This document shows, piece after piece, positions 43,345 to 52,208 of a stretch of 64,000 bases of DNA. The position numbers and the translations under genes were made by a program. This DNA comes from RGIG5579 sp045541915 (GTDB taxonomy: Bacteria > Bacillota > Clostridia > Oscillospirales > SIG627): NCBI GenBank assembly GCA_045541915.1, contig JAZQJZ010000014.1, forward strand, positions 22,267-86,266, given 5' to 3'. Below the pieces are notes generated by a model that was not told the origin of the DNA, ran no database searches, and was given only the letters and a program-made list of their open reading frames with translations. How positions within the stretch are numbered: position 1 is the first letter of the stretch; every line of letters begins with the position of its first letter.

Positions 43345-43716
43345 TTATTTTTGATATTTTTGTGCGTGTGCCTTTATAGCTTGAAAACTGGTCTCACTAA
43401 TCACATGCTCAATTTTGCAAGCATCTTGAGAAGCAACGTCCTCCGGCACCCCAAGCCTCACAAACAATTCAGTCAAAAGTGTATGTCTTTCGTACATTTG
43501 TTCAGCAATGGAAAGACCTTCATCCGTTAGATGAATAAATCCCTCATCCGACAGTGTAATAAGATTCGCATTTTTCAAGAGCCCCATTGCTCTGGAAACA
43601 CTTGGTTTGGAATAGCCGGTAAAATTGGCAACATCAATTGAGCGCAAATTTATATTCTTTTTTTTCAAAAGATAAATACTTTCTAGATACATCTGGCCGG
43701 ATTCCTGAATTTTCAT
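43345..43716 (-). CDS. DtxR/MntR-family metal-dependent regulator
   Basis: 123 aa, MntR size class: an N-terminal winged helix-turn-helix (SGQMYLESIYLLKKKNINLR; VANFTGYSKPSVSRAMGLLK; LTDEGLSIAEQMYERHTLL) and a dimerisation/metal-binding helix bundle (FVRLGVPEDVASQDACKIEH; VISETSFQAIKAH). Conserved ligand-type residues (Glu, Cys, His in DACKIEHVIS) are present. There is no SH3-like FeoA domain. It probably senses manganese or iron, but no transporter gene lies beside it. The start follows GAGGATTTGAA. Confidence 0.85.
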   Translation of the reverse strand: MKIQESGQMYLESIYLLKKKNINLRSIDVANFTGYSKPSVSRAMGLLKNANLITLSDEGFIHLTDEGLSIAEQMYERHTLLTELFVRLGVPEDVASQDACKIEHVISETSFQAIKAHAQKYQK

Positions 43717-43747
43717 TTCAAATCCTCACAAAAAAACATAATCGAAA

Positions 43748-45166
43748 CTATGCTTTTCTTTCTTTTGATAAAAATTGATCAATGGCGTGTGCGGCAGTTT
43801 TTCCGGCACCCATGGCAGAAATAACAGTTGCAGCGCCGGTAACAGCGTCGCCGCCGGCATAAATTCCATCTCGCGAAGTTAAACCGTCTTCGTTGACAAC
43901 GATGCAGCCACGGCCATTTACCTCAAGCCCTTCCGTAGTCGATTTAATCAGCGGATTTGGGGATGTGCCGATGGACATCACAACAGTGTTTACATCCAAA
44001 ACAAAATCAGATCCGGGAATTTCAATGGGGCGCTTTCTGCCTCGCTCATCAGGTTCTCCAAGTTTCATTCGGATACACTTCATCCCAATAACGCTTCCGT
44101 TTTTGGGATCCTTTGGATCATCCGGATTCCGGTATCCAAGTATTTCTGTTGGGTTGCAGAGAAGGCAAAACTCAATTCCCTCCTCCATCGCGTGCTCCAC
44201 TTCCTCTTTTCTTGCCGGAAGTTCTTCTAAAGAACGCCGATATACAATAGAGACTTTTTCAGCACCCAATCGAAGAGCTGTTCTTGCGGCATCCATCGCA
44301 ACATTGCCCCCACCAACAACGGCAACTTGACCGCCCTTCATAATAGGCGTGTGCGATTTTTCAGAGTAGGCCTTCATAAGATTGCTTCTGGTAAGATATT
44401 CATTAGCTGAATAGACGCCCCTTAGAGATTCACCGGGAATATTCATAAAACTGGGCAAACCAGCTCCGGAGCCAATGAAGACAGCTTCGAATCCCATTTC
44501 AAATAATTCGTCAATGGTCAAGGTTTTTCCGATCACAACATTGGTTTCAATTTTGACCCCTAACGCTTTCAGGCTTTCTACCTCTTTTGCAACAATTGAC
44601 TTAGGCAGACGAAATTCCGGAATCCCATATACCAAAACACCACCAGCAGTATGTAAGGCTTCAAAAACGGTAACATCATATCCTTTTTTTGCAAGATCAC
44701 CTGCACAAGCAAGCCCGGAAGGACCGGAACCAACAATGGCGACCCGGTGACCGTTGGAAGCAGGTTTCTCAATCAGATCTGTAAAATTCTCATTATGCCA
44801 GTCTGCCACAAAACGCTCCAGGCGGCCAATCGCAACAGGTTCAAACTTAATGCCGAGTGTGCAATGCTTCTCGCACTGATTTTCCTGCGGGCAAACACGT
44901 CCGCAAACAGCAGGCAATGATGAGGTTTGGGCAATAATCTGAAAGGCATCTTCGATTTTTCCCTCTTTAAGCGCAGAAATAAAGGAAGGGATGTTTACAT
45001 TCACGGGGCATCCGTTTATACAGGGTGAATTTTTACAATTCAGACAACGACTTGCCTCAGAGAGAGCAACCTCGTAGGGATAGCCAAGAGCTACTTCACT
45101 AAAGTTGCGAGAACGAACATCGGCCGGTTGCGAAGGCATTTCATTTCTTTTCGGTTGTATAGCCAC
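43748..45166 (-). CDS. nfnB: NfnB-type flavoprotein (NADPH-dependent glutamate synthase beta-subunit-like)
   Basis: 472 aa with a GTG start at 45166. The N-terminal region has cysteine sets for two iron-sulfur clusters (CLNCKNSPCINGCPVNVNIP; CGRVCPQENQCEKHC). Then come an FAD fold (VAIVGSGPSGLACAGDLAKK), the NADPH fold (VAVVGGGNVAMDAARTALRL), and a closing GIYAGGDAVTGAATVISAMG. On its own this is annotated gltA or GltD-like, but the gene directly upstream encodes the matching NfnA. The pair should form the NADH-dependent reduced ferredoxin:NADP+ oxidoreductase, an electron-bifurcating cytoplasmic complex that balances NADH, NADPH and ferredoxin in anaerobes. No large GltB subunit is present. 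The same operon shares the promoter and Rex-like site upstream of nfnA. Confidence 0.9.
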   Translation of the reverse strand: MAIQPKRNEMPSQPADVRSRNFSEVALGYPYEVALSEASRCLNCKNSPCINGCPVNVNIPSFISALKEGKIEDAFQIIAQTSSLPAVCGRVCPQENQCEKHCTLGIKFEPVAIGRLERFVADWHNENFTDLIEKPASNGHRVAIVGSGPSGLACAGDLAKKGYDVTVFEALHTAGGVLVYGIPEFRLPKSIVAKEVESLKALGVKIETNVVIGKTLTIDELFEMGFEAVFIGSGAGLPSFMNIPGESLRGVYSANEYLTRSNLMKAYSEKSHTPIMKGGQVAVVGGGNVAMDAARTALRLGAEKVSIVYRRSLEELPARKEEVEHAMEEGIEFCLLCNPTEILGYRNPDDPKDPKNGSVIGMKCIRMKLGEPDERGRKRPIEIPGSDFVLDVNTVVMSIGTSPNPLIKSTTEGLEVNGRGCIVVNEDGLTSRDGIYAGGDAVTGAATVISAMGAGKTAAHAIDQFLSKERKA

Positions 45167-45183
45167 TTCTCATCTCTCCCTTC

Positions 45184-46032
45184 TTAAGACTGACGAAACA
45201 GATTGCATGCAGTTTCGTATTCGTGACGTTCGAATTCACTATACATTCTACCGCGCGACATTGCTTCGTCAAAATCAATTTCATAGCCATTAAACTCCGG
45301 CCCGTCAACACAAGCAAACTTGGTAACCCGCTTTCCATCCTGAAGAAGGGTCAAACGACAACCGCCGCACATTCCTGTACCGTCAATCATAATAGGATTC
45401 ATGGAAACCGTTACCGGAACACCGAAGGGCTTTGCGGTCAAAACAACAAATTTCATCATAATCAAAGGACCGATGGTGATCACGACATCAAATTCTGCGC
45501 CGGATTCCAGCATTTCCTTAAGAGGAACTGTAGTATTACCGTGCCGGCCGTATGAGCCGTCATCCGTCATCAAAATGAATTCATCGGAATATTTTTTGAA
45601 ATCGTCTTCTAAAATTACAAGATCCTTATTTCGAAAACCAACAATGCTGGTCACATGAGTACCTTGCTCGTGAAAAGCCTGTGCAACCGGAAGAGCAATG
45701 GCACATCCCACACCACCACCAACAATACAAACTCTTTTTATACCTTCCAGATGAGTAGCCTTTCCTAATGGACCTACGAAGTCCTCAATATGATCGCCTT
45801 CACACTTCTCATTTAAGAGTTTTGTTGTTGCGCCCACGATCTGAAAAATAATTTTTACAGTCCCATCCTTCGCATTGGCACCGGCAATGGTGAGAGGAAT
45901 TCGTTCTCCATCAGAGGAGACCCTCAAAATAATAAATTGACCGGCCTTCGCCTTATTTGCTACCAACGGTGCCAAAATTTCCATTTGTGTCACCGTGGGA
46001 TTCAAGGATTTTTTGGATACAATCTGATACAT
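45184..46032 (-). CDS. nfnA: NfnA-type ferredoxin-NADP reductase subunit
   Basis: 282 aa, family of dihydroorotate dehydrogenase electron-transfer subunits and sulfide dehydrogenase beta subunits. The FAD part is at the N-terminus (KAGQFIILRVSSDGERIPLT), then the NAD-binding part (VCIVGGGVGCAIALPVAQAF) and a C-terminal 2Fe-2S site (DGTGMCGGCRLTLLQDGKRV with a further Cys in KFACVDGPEF). It lies 17 bp before nfnB; together they make the bifurcating transhydrogenase described there. A sigma-A-like promoter (46064-46093) and a palindrome (46125-46144) lie upstream. Confidence 0.9.
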   Translation of the reverse strand: MYQIVSKKSLNPTVTQMEILAPLVANKAKAGQFIILRVSSDGERIPLTIAGANAKDGTVKIIFQIVGATTKLLNEKCEGDHIEDFVGPLGKATHLEGIKRVCIVGGGVGCAIALPVAQAFHEQGTHVTSIVGFRNKDLVILEDDFKKYSDEFILMTDDGSYGRHGNTTVPLKEMLESGAEFDVVITIGPLIMMKFVVLTAKPFGVPVTVSMNPIMIDGTGMCGGCRLTLLQDGKRVTKFACVDGPEFNGYEIDFDEAMSRGRMYSEFERHEYETACNLFRQS

Positions 46033-46063
46033 CGCTTGCTCCTTTTACCAATTAGAATGGCAT

Positions 46064-46093
46064 ATTATATCACAAAAAGAACCAAAAGAGCAA
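46064..46093 (-). promoter_or_regulatory. promoter of nfnA-nfnB
   Basis: On the minus strand TTGCTC (46088-46093), 18 bp, TATAAT (46064-46069), about 32 bp before the nfnA ATG. Confidence 0.65.
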
Positions 46094-46124
46094 GCCGATT
46101 TAAAAAAATGCAAATTTTTGAAGT

Positions 46125-46144
46125 TTTTGTAACATATTACAAAA
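46125..46144. promoter_or_regulatory. Rex-like palindromic operator upstream of nfnAB
   Basis: TTTTGTAA - CATA - TTACAAAA, a perfect 20-bp palindrome. Rex, the NADH/NAD+ sensing repressor, binds TTGTnAA-N4-TTnACAA sites of the same size. It lies 31 bp upstream of the nfnA -35 box. The palindrome is seen; Rex binding is inferred. A terminator role for the glycerate kinase gene is less likely because the stem is AT-only at its ends and no T run follows. Confidence 0.45.
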
Positions 46145-46177
46145 GCAGAGATAAAACTTTTAATAAAAACGATATTC

Positions 46178-47284
46178 TTAATTACATTCAAAAAGCTTTA
46201 CAACGTTGTAAGCTGTTTTGTATAGGGCGTTTTCAGCTTCAATCATAGCTTGAGAAAGTGGCATTGCACCTCTTTGTATGGAAAATACCGCGGAAATCCC
46301 CATTTCATAACAAAAATCAGTTTCCTTAGCGCATCCGGCTAACACAACCAAAGGAACGCCAGCTGATTTCGCACGACTTGCAATTCCTGATATAACTTTT
46401 CCGGAAAGACTTTGCGAATCAAAAGTTCCTTCGCCAGTCAAAACCAGCGAGGCATTTTTCAACTGATTGTTGAAATCCTTAATATCCAGAACAGAATCAA
46501 TTCCGCTTTTGATTTTTCCTTGCAAGAAAGCAACGACGCCACCCCCGCAACCACCGGCAGCTCCGGCACCGGGAATGGAATCGATTTGAATACCAAGATC
46601 CCGTTGGATAATCTCAGCTGCGTGTTTAAGCCCTTCATCAAGACGAGAAACCATTTCGGGATCTGCACCTTTTTGCGGCGCAAAAACAAAAGCAGCGCCC
46701 AATGAACCAAAAAGTGGATTTGTCACATCACACATTGCAATAATTTTGCAATCAGAAAGTCTTCTATCGCGCTTCGAAATGTCAATTTTTTCAATTCGAT
46801 GTAATGTTTCTCCGGTGGGAACAAATTTCATTTCATTTTCATCAAAAAACTCAACTCCAAGCGCTGAAGCAAGCCCACACCCAAGATCATTGGTAGAACT
46901 CCCTCCAAGAGCGATAATAAAATCTCTTTTTCCTTTATTCAGAGCATCCAGTATAAGTTCTCCAACGCCAAAGGTTGTCGTCTTTTCAGGGTTCGGACAT
47001 TTTGTTTTTACAAGTCCGGCACAAGCGGCGAGTTCGATAATGGCAGTCTGATTCAGTTCACCCCAAAAGGCCGTTATGCGTTGAAAATTCGCATCGAGAA
47101 CTTGGCAAGGAATCCTGGTTGCTCCCAGTACATCCACGGTACCTTCGCCTCCGTCGGCAACCGGAATCAGAACTGGAGTAAGGGTCGGATCCGCATCACA
47201 GATGGCCTTTCCAATTATCTCGGCAGCTCTCACCGCACTTAAAGATCCCTTAAACGAATCTGGAACAACCAAAATTTTTTTCAT
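46178..47284 (-). CDS. glxK: glycerate kinase (GlxK/GarK family)
   Basis: Phosphorylates D-glycerate, giving 2-phosphoglycerate in this family. The 368-aa protein opens with ILVVPDSFKGSLSAVRAAEI and contains VADGGEGTVDVLGATRI, GLVKTKCPNPEKTTTFGVGE, IIALGGSSTNDLGCGLASAL, and GAGAAGGCGGGVVAFLQGKI, all strong signatures of the class. It starts at ATG 47284 after GAGGG. It runs in the same direction as rlmD upstream with a 27-bp gap, so it may be co-transcribed with it. Confidence 0.94.
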   Translation of the reverse strand: MKKILVVPDSFKGSLSAVRAAEIIGKAICDADPTLTPVLIPVADGGEGTVDVLGATRIPCQVLDANFQRITAFWGELNQTAIIELAACAGLVKTKCPNPEKTTTFGVGELILDALNKGKRDFIIALGGSSTNDLGCGLASALGVEFFDENEMKFVPTGETLHRIEKIDISKRDRRLSDCKIIAMCDVTNPLFGSLGAAFVFAPQKGADPEMVSRLDEGLKHAAEIIQRDLGIQIDSIPGAGAAGGCGGGVVAFLQGKIKSGIDSVLDIKDFNNQLKNASLVLTGEGTFDSQSLSGKVISGIASRAKSAGVPLVVLAGCAKETDFCYEMGISAVFSIQRGAMPLSQAMIEAENALYKTAYNVVKLFECN

Positions 47285-47311
47285 CCGCTTCCCTCTTTTT
47301 AACTCAAAATG

Positions 47312-48673
47312 TTATAATTCCTTGCGGTTTAAAACTGCGATACATTCTATGTGTCCTGTCCTCGGAAACATATCAACAGGTTGAATTTGCAAAACTTGAA
47401 ATTCGAGCTCTGAAAAATGTTTTAAATCTCGTGATAATGTTTCAGGATTACAGGATATATAAAGAATCTTTGAGATATTTTCCTTGTGGATTTGTTCAAT
47501 CAGAGATAAATCCAGGCCTTTTCTTGGAGGATCCACAATCAGTAGCGGATTTTTAGCACCATTTTCCGAAATCAAGCGAAAAGCATCTTTGGCGTCGCCG
47601 CAAACATAATGTGCATTTTTGCCTTTATTGAGCTTAGCATTATCATTTGCATCCTTCACAGCATCCGGGATGATCTCAACACCAAAGGTTGGAATTTTCT
47701 CTGGGATGGAAAGGGAGATCGATCCAATGCCACAGTAAAGATCTAAAATCAAATCATGTTCGGGTGCCTTTGCCATCTGAAACGCCATCCGATATAAAAG
47801 TTCGGCAGCGTCGTGGTTTACCTGGTAAAATGAAAGCGGCGATAGATGAAATCTCTTGTCACAAAGGATGTCTTGAATCTTCTCTTTTCCCCAAACAAGG
47901 CGGTTCTCTTCGCCTAAAATTACATTGGTCCTTTTTTTGTTAAAATTAAAGACAATACTTTGAATCTCAGAAAATCTTGTAGAAACAGCAGATGTCAGTT
48001 TGGATTCATCCGGAAAACTATCGTGGCGCAGCACAAGACATAACATTATTTCCCCGGTATTCTTTGCTCGGCGCAGATAAATGTGCCGAATCAGACCTCG
48101 ATCCGTTTCTTCGATATACGGCTTAATTTTGTTGTCCGTGAAATACTGACACAAAAACGAAACAATATCCTCGAAGGCGGGGTCCTGAATATCACATCGT
48201 TTTACAGGGCAAATATTATGAGTTCTTGTAGAATAAAAGCCGGCAACCACATCTCCATTTTCATTTTTTGTCACTGGGAATTGCGCTTTGTTTCGGTATC
48301 CGGAGACTTGCTCTGTTGACAAAACATCAGTCACCAAAACATTGGCAAGGCCGGCTTTTTTCAAACAATTTTCCACGTGTCGCTTTTTCACTAATTTTTC
48401 AAAAGGATAAGAAATATGCTGAAATTGACATCCACCACATTTTTTAAAGGCGGAACAAACCGGAGCAACTCGATCAGAGGAAGTTACTTTTAATTCCTCG
48501 ATACGAGCGATATAATAATTTTTTGCACATTTTATGATGCGAACTGTCCCTTCATCACCGGGGACAGCATTTTGAACAAAAACAACCGCGCCATCAATTT
48601 TTGCAACACCAAGGCCCATTATATTCAAATCGATAACTTTAGCATTTAAAATCTGATTCTTCTGAAACGTCAT
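47312..48673 (-). CDS. rlmD: 23S rRNA (uracil-5-)-methyltransferase, RlmD/RlmCD family
   Basis: SAM-dependent methylation of 23S rRNA uridines (1939 and, in some Firmicutes, also 747). The 453-aa protein has an N-terminal TRAM domain (KVIDLNIMGLGVAKIDGAVV), the iron-sulfur cysteines VCSAFKKCGGCQFQH with CPVKRC, SAM-binding LILDLYCGIGSISLSI, FGVEIIPDAVKDANDNAKLN, and the catalytic LYISCNPETLSRDL. A consensus promoter lies at 48707-48735. Specificity between the two uridines cannot be told from sequence alone. Confidence 0.94.
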   Translation of the reverse strand: MTFQKNQILNAKVIDLNIMGLGVAKIDGAVVFVQNAVPGDEGTVRIIKCAKNYYIARIEELKVTSSDRVAPVCSAFKKCGGCQFQHISYPFEKLVKKRHVENCLKKAGLANVLVTDVLSTEQVSGYRNKAQFPVTKNENGDVVAGFYSTRTHNICPVKRCDIQDPAFEDIVSFLCQYFTDNKIKPYIEETDRGLIRHIYLRRAKNTGEIMLCLVLRHDSFPDESKLTSAVSTRFSEIQSIVFNFNKKRTNVILGEENRLVWGKEKIQDILCDKRFHLSPLSFYQVNHDAAELLYRMAFQMAKAPEHDLILDLYCGIGSISLSIPEKIPTFGVEIIPDAVKDANDNAKLNKGKNAHYVCGDAKDAFRLISENGAKNPLLIVDPPRKGLDLSLIEQIHKENISKILYISCNPETLSRDLKHFSELEFQVLQIQPVDMFPRTGHIECIAVLNRKEL

Positions 48674-48706
48674 AACACACTCTTTTCTGTTTGTTTCTCT
48701 TTTTTC

Positions 48707-48735
48707 ATCATAGCATAAAGCACCACAAAAGTCAA
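48707..48735 (-). promoter_or_regulatory. sigma-A-type promoter of rlmD
   Basis: On the minus strand TTGACT (48730-48735), 17 bp, TATGAT (48707-48712). Confidence 0.7.
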
Positions 48736-48747
48736 AGATGAAAGAAC

Positions 48748-48775
48748 TTGCTTTTTTCTTTTTTTGTGGTACAAT
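48748..48775 (+). promoter_or_regulatory. sigma-A-type promoter of the TSCPD-CDF pair
   Basis: TTGCTT (48748-48753), 16 bp, TACAAT (48770-48775), 29 bp before the ATG at 48805. Confidence 0.6.
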
Positions 48776-48804
48776 ACACTAAAAACATTCAAGAGGTGAA
48801 TTCA

Positions 48805-49059
48805 ATGCAATTTCAATATAAAACAAAAGGCACTTGCTCGCAAGCCATTTCCTTTGATTTGGATGGAGATGTTGTGAAAAACGTTCAGTTTTTTGGTGGT
48901 TGCAACGGAAATCTTAAAGCTATTTCAAAGCTTGTGGAAGGAATGAAGGTCGACGAGATCGAAGCAAAATTAAAAGGTAATACTTGCGGCTTCAAAAACA
49001 CTTCCTGCGCCGACCAGCTTGCCATCGCTGTCCGAAAAGCTGCCAGTTCGGAGTCTTAA
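48805..49059 (+). CDS. TSCPD domain-containing protein (TIGR03905 type)
   Basis: 84 aa, from ATG 48805 after AGAGGTG; the frame is open further upstream but covers the promoter. The sequence is the stand-alone TSCPD domain (FQYKTKGTCSQAISFDLDGD; VQFFGGCNGNLKAISKLVEG; CGFKNTSCADQLAIA). The same domain is found at the end of some ribonucleotide reductases; its conserved cysteines suggest metal binding. The function of the short version is unknown. It is followed after three bases by a CDF transporter gene. Confidence 0.9.
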   Translation: MQFQYKTKGTCSQAISFDLDGDVVKNVQFFGGCNGNLKAISKLVEGMKVDEIEAKLKGNTCGFKNTSCADQLAIAVRKAASSES

Positions 49060-49062
49060 TCT

Positions 49063-50241
49063 ATGCTGAAAGGTGCCATAAAAAAAATCACCGCCAGTAA
49101 TCGTTACGAACTTACAAAAGAAGAACGGGAGCTTGGCATCAAAATTTTTGCTATTCTTGGTATTTTGCTAAACCTCGTGCTCTTTTGCGGAAAATCGATT
49201 GTCGGTCTTTTGGTGGGTTCCGTTGCAATCTATTCCGACGCATTCAACAATCTATCGGATGCCGGCTCTTCCCTTATTACCTTTATTGGTGTAAAGCTTT
49301 CTGCCAAAAAAGCAGATTCCGAGCACCCATTCGGCCACGGACGAATGGAGTATTTATCCGCCCTTGCCGTTTCCGTTCTCATCATTGTGATGGGCTTTGA
49401 ACTGGCAAAAGAATCTATTGCGAAAATCATTTCACCGGACGTTCTTCAAAATGATTTCTTTTGGCCGACAATTATCGTCCTGCTTGTTTCTGTTTTCATA
49501 AAGGTCTATATGTGGTTTTATAATCGAAAATACGGAAAACCACTTAAAAGCAATAGCATGATAGCGACGGCCACCGATTCACTCTCCGACGCGATGGCAA
49601 CCTTTGCGGTTATTCTTTCTACATTCATCGCGCGTTTCACCGGATTCTACCGAATGGATGGAATTTGTGGTTTTCTGGTTTCGTTGTTCATTTTTTACGC
49701 AGGTTGTCGCGCCGTGAAGGAAACTCTTGTTCCGCTTCTCGGTCAGCCGCCTGAACAGGAACTTATTCAAAACATTGAAAAAATTGTGATGGAACAGCCG
49801 GATATCATTGGCATTCATGATGTAGTGGTTCACGATTACGGCCCGGGACGACTGATGATTTCCCTTCATGCCGAGGTGCCCCATGATTCGCAGCTTTCGG
49901 TAGTACACGATATGATCGACAATGCGGAAGCCGAATTAAGAGATCGTTTGAATTGCAATGCCGTGATCCATTGCGACCCTATTGACACCAAGGATCCGAT
50001 CACGCTTCGTCTGAAAAGCGACATACTCACCATTGTAAATGAAATATCGCCAAACGTTTCCATGCACGATTTTCGCGTAGTTCACGGAAAGACCCATACC
50101 AACATTATTTTCGATCTTTTAATTCCCAATTCCTTTGAATTAGAGGATGATGAACTCTGCAAGATGGTACGTGGCGAAGTTTTGAAAATACATCCGAATC
50201 ATTTTTGCTACATTCAAATTGATCATGATTTTACGAAATAA
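49063..50241 (+). CDS. cation diffusion facilitator (CDF) family transporter
   Basis: 392 aa. Metal/proton antiporter of the cytoplasmic membrane, usually exporting zinc, iron or manganese. Membrane helices begin near residue 25 (GIKIFAILGILLNLVLFCGK). The metal site motifs are SVAIYSDAFNNLSDAGSSLI in helix II, HPFGHGRMEYLSAL before helix III and SMIATATDSLSDAMATFAV in helix V. The C-terminal cytoplasmic domain contains DVVVHDYGPGRLMISLHAEV and AVIHCDPIDTKDP. Helix II D-x-x-x-N-x-x-D differs from the HxxxD of zinc-specific members, so manganese or iron is possible. Shared terminator with dapB follows. Confidence 0.92.
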   Translation: MLKGAIKKITASNRYELTKEERELGIKIFAILGILLNLVLFCGKSIVGLLVGSVAIYSDAFNNLSDAGSSLITFIGVKLSAKKADSEHPFGHGRMEYLSALAVSVLIIVMGFELAKESIAKIISPDVLQNDFFWPTIIVLLVSVFIKVYMWFYNRKYGKPLKSNSMIATATDSLSDAMATFAVILSTFIARFTGFYRMDGICGFLVSLFIFYAGCRAVKETLVPLLGQPPEQELIQNIEKIVMEQPDIIGIHDVVVHDYGPGRLMISLHAEVPHDSQLSVVHDMIDNAEAELRDRLNCNAVIHCDPIDTKDPITLRLKSDILTIVNEISPNVSMHDFRVVHGKTHTNIIFDLLIPNSFELEDDELCKMVRGEVLKIHPNHFCYIQIDHDFTK

Positions 50242-50267
50242 AAAAAGCAGCCAATGGCTGCTTTTTT
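50241..50267. terminator. bidirectional terminator between the CDF gene and dapB
   Basis: AAAAAAGCAGCC - AAT - GGCTGCTTTTTT. Confidence 0.85.
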
Positions 50268-50274
50268 ATTTTGA

Positions 50275-51024
50275 TTAGTCCTCAAAAATATCTTTCATAC
50301 TGTAAAATCCGGGTCTCTTTTCAATCAAGAACAGAGCGGCACATACAGCACCGTTTGCGAGAATCTCACGAGAACCAGCCGAGTGAGAAATGGTAACTGT
50401 TTCATGCGCGCCAGCAAAAAGAACCTCGTGTTCTCCAACGATGGTACCTCCGCGCACAGCGTGAATTCCAATTTCATTTTTTCTTCTTTTTCCGCAAATT
50501 CCGCTTCTGCCGTGAAGAACAGTCATTTCTTCCGGTAACACTGACTGAATTTCCTCAGCAATCATCAGTGCAGTTCCACTGGGAGAATCCACTTTCTGAT
50601 TATGATGCTTTTCAATGATTTCAATATCAAAATCCGGAAGCATTTTTGCAGCCTTTTTTGCCAATTGGCAAATTAGATTTACACCCAAGGACATATTGGC
50701 AGAACGGAAGATTGGAATGACCTCCTGGGCCTTTTGGATTAATGCCAGCTCCTCCTGGGTAAAGCCAGTGGTTGCGATAACAGCAGGAACTTTGTTTTCG
50801 GTGGCATATTTTAAAACATCGGAAATGGCAGAGTGAAACGAAAAATCAATGATAACATCTGCTTTTTCCTTTACCTGGGAGCAATCGGAATAAACGGGAA
50901 AATCACAAGCAGGAAGCGCGGGATCAACACCTGCGCAAATGCAAATATCTTCCCTGTCGCTGCAAATTTGTGTCACAACTTTTCCCATTCTTCCTCCGCA
51001 ACCGGTAAGTAATACTTGAACCAT
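50275..51024 (-). CDS. dapB: 4-hydroxy-tetrahydrodipicolinate reductase
   Basis: Second committed step of lysine/diaminopimelate synthesis; also supplies precursor for spore dipicolinate. The 249-aa protein has the NAD(P)-binding LLTGCGGRMGKVVTQIC, DVIIDFSFHSAISDVLKYAT, ATTGFTQEELALIQKAQEVI, the signature EIIEKHHNQKVDSPSGTALM with the catalytic His and Lys, and a C-terminal GAHETVTISHSAGSREIL. ATG 51024 follows GAGAGGAAAA. It stands alone, without the other lysine genes. Confidence 0.96.
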   Translation of the reverse strand: MVQVLLTGCGGRMGKVVTQICSDREDICICAGVDPALPACDFPVYSDCSQVKEKADVIIDFSFHSAISDVLKYATENKVPAVIATTGFTQEELALIQKAQEVIPIFRSANMSLGVNLICQLAKKAAKMLPDFDIEIIEKHHNQKVDSPSGTALMIAEEIQSVLPEEMTVLHGRSGICGKRRKNEIGIHAVRGGTIVGEHEVLFAGAHETVTISHSAGSREILANGAVCAALFLIEKRPGFYSMKDIFED

Positions 51025-51054
51025 AATCTTTTCCTCTCTAAAACAAAAAAGTAG

Positions 51055-51083
51055 TTGAAAATTAACAGAAAGTCATGTATAAT
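51055..51083 (+). promoter_or_regulatory. sigma-A-type promoter of the queA operon
   Basis: TTGAAA (51055-51060), 17 bp, TATAAT (51078-51083), about 80 bp before the queA ATG. Confidence 0.75.
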
Positions 51084-51164
51084 AAAGTTTGATTAGATTT
51101 CGAAGAGTATCATACCATTTGCTTTGTACAATGTCAAATATTTTTTAAAAAGGAATCGTTTATA

Positions 51165-52208
51165 ATGTCTGATAATTTGCTGAAAAAATCGTCATATTTT
51201 TATGAACTGCCACAAGAATTGATTGCTCAAACTCCCGTTACACCAAGAGATTCATCCAGATTGCTGGTCGCCGGCAAGGATGGGGCCTTATGCGATTCCT
51301 TTTTTTCTAATCTTCCCTCACTTCTCAAATCCGGTGATGTTTTGGTAATCAATCAGTCGAAGGTCATTCCTGCCCGGTTATTCGCCAGCGATATCAACAC
51401 CGGTTCTCCTCTTGAAATTCTGCTGTTGCGCCAAAAAGAGCTTGATCTTTGGTTTTGCATGGTAAAGCCGGGAAAAAAAGCAAAACCAGGTAAGCGTTTC
51501 GCCATTTCGAACGGCCTTTTGGAAGCCGAAATAGTTTCCATCGAAGAGAATGGTGACCGTCTTATTCGCTTCGACTATGATCACAAGCGGAACTTTATGG
51601 AGATTTTGGATGAAATCGGCAGTATGCCTCTCCCACCCTATATAACTGAAAGACTGTCTGACAAAAACCGATATCAAACCGTTTATGCTAAGGATGACGG
51701 ATCCGCTGCTGCGCCTACAGCCGGACTGCATTTTACTAAAAATCTGCTGGAAACGATCAAAAAAATGGGTGTTATTGTTGTTCCCGTGGTTCTTCACGTG
51801 GGCATTGGAACCTTTCGCCCTGTAAAAGTAGATGACATTACAAAGCACCCAATGCACAGTGAGTTTTTCTATGTTCCGGAAGAAAGCGCCAAAGAAATCT
51901 CTCTAGCAAAAAAAGAAGGAAGACGCGTGATTGCCGTGGGAACAACCTCTTGCCGTACGCTTGAAAGTGCTTTTGACTGCAACGGAAATTTGGTTTCGAA
52001 CTCTCAAAACACTGAAATTTTTATTTACCCTGGATACCAATTCAAAATTGTGGATGCATTGATTACTAATTTCCATTTACCGGAAAGCACTCTGATCATG
52101 CTGGTCTCTGCTCTTTTGGGTTATCAAAACACAATGACTGCCTATCGGCACGCCGTGAAAAGCAAATACCGCTTCTTTTCCTTTGGCGATGCGATGTTTA
52201 TCTCATAA
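51165..52208 (+). CDS. queA: S-adenosylmethionine:tRNA ribosyltransferase-isomerase
   Basis: Adds the cyclopentene precursor to preQ1 in tRNA, the penultimate step of queuosine synthesis. The 347-aa protein has the QueA signatures YELPQELIAQTPVTPRDSSR, VLVINQSKVIPARLF, YAKDDGSAAAPTAGLHFTKN, HVGIGTFRPVKVDDI and NFHLPESTLIMLVSALLGYQ. It starts after AAAAGGA. The stop overlaps the miaA start (ATAATGCG), so the two tRNA-modification genes are coupled. Confidence 0.96.
   Translation: MSDNLLKKSSYFYELPQELIAQTPVTPRDSSRLLVAGKDGALCDSFFSNLPSLLKSGDVLVINQSKVIPARLFASDINTGSPLEILLLRQKELDLWFCMVKPGKKAKPGKRFAISNGLLEAEIVSIEENGDRLIRFDYDHKRNFMEILDEIGSMPLPPYITERLSDKNRYQTVYAKDDGSAAAPTAGLHFTKNLLETIKKMGVIVVPVVLHVGIGTFRPVKVDDITKHPMHSEFFYVPEESAKEISLAKKEGRRVIAVGTTSCRTLESAFDCNGNLVSNSQNTEIFIYPGYQFKIVDALITNFHLPESTLIMLVSALLGYQNTMTAYRHAVKSKYRFFSFGDAMFIS

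Noticed and set aside
43748..45166. Annotation as glutamate synthase small subunit
   Set aside because: No large GltB subunit is nearby, and the upstream gene is NfnA-like, so NfnB is the better reading.
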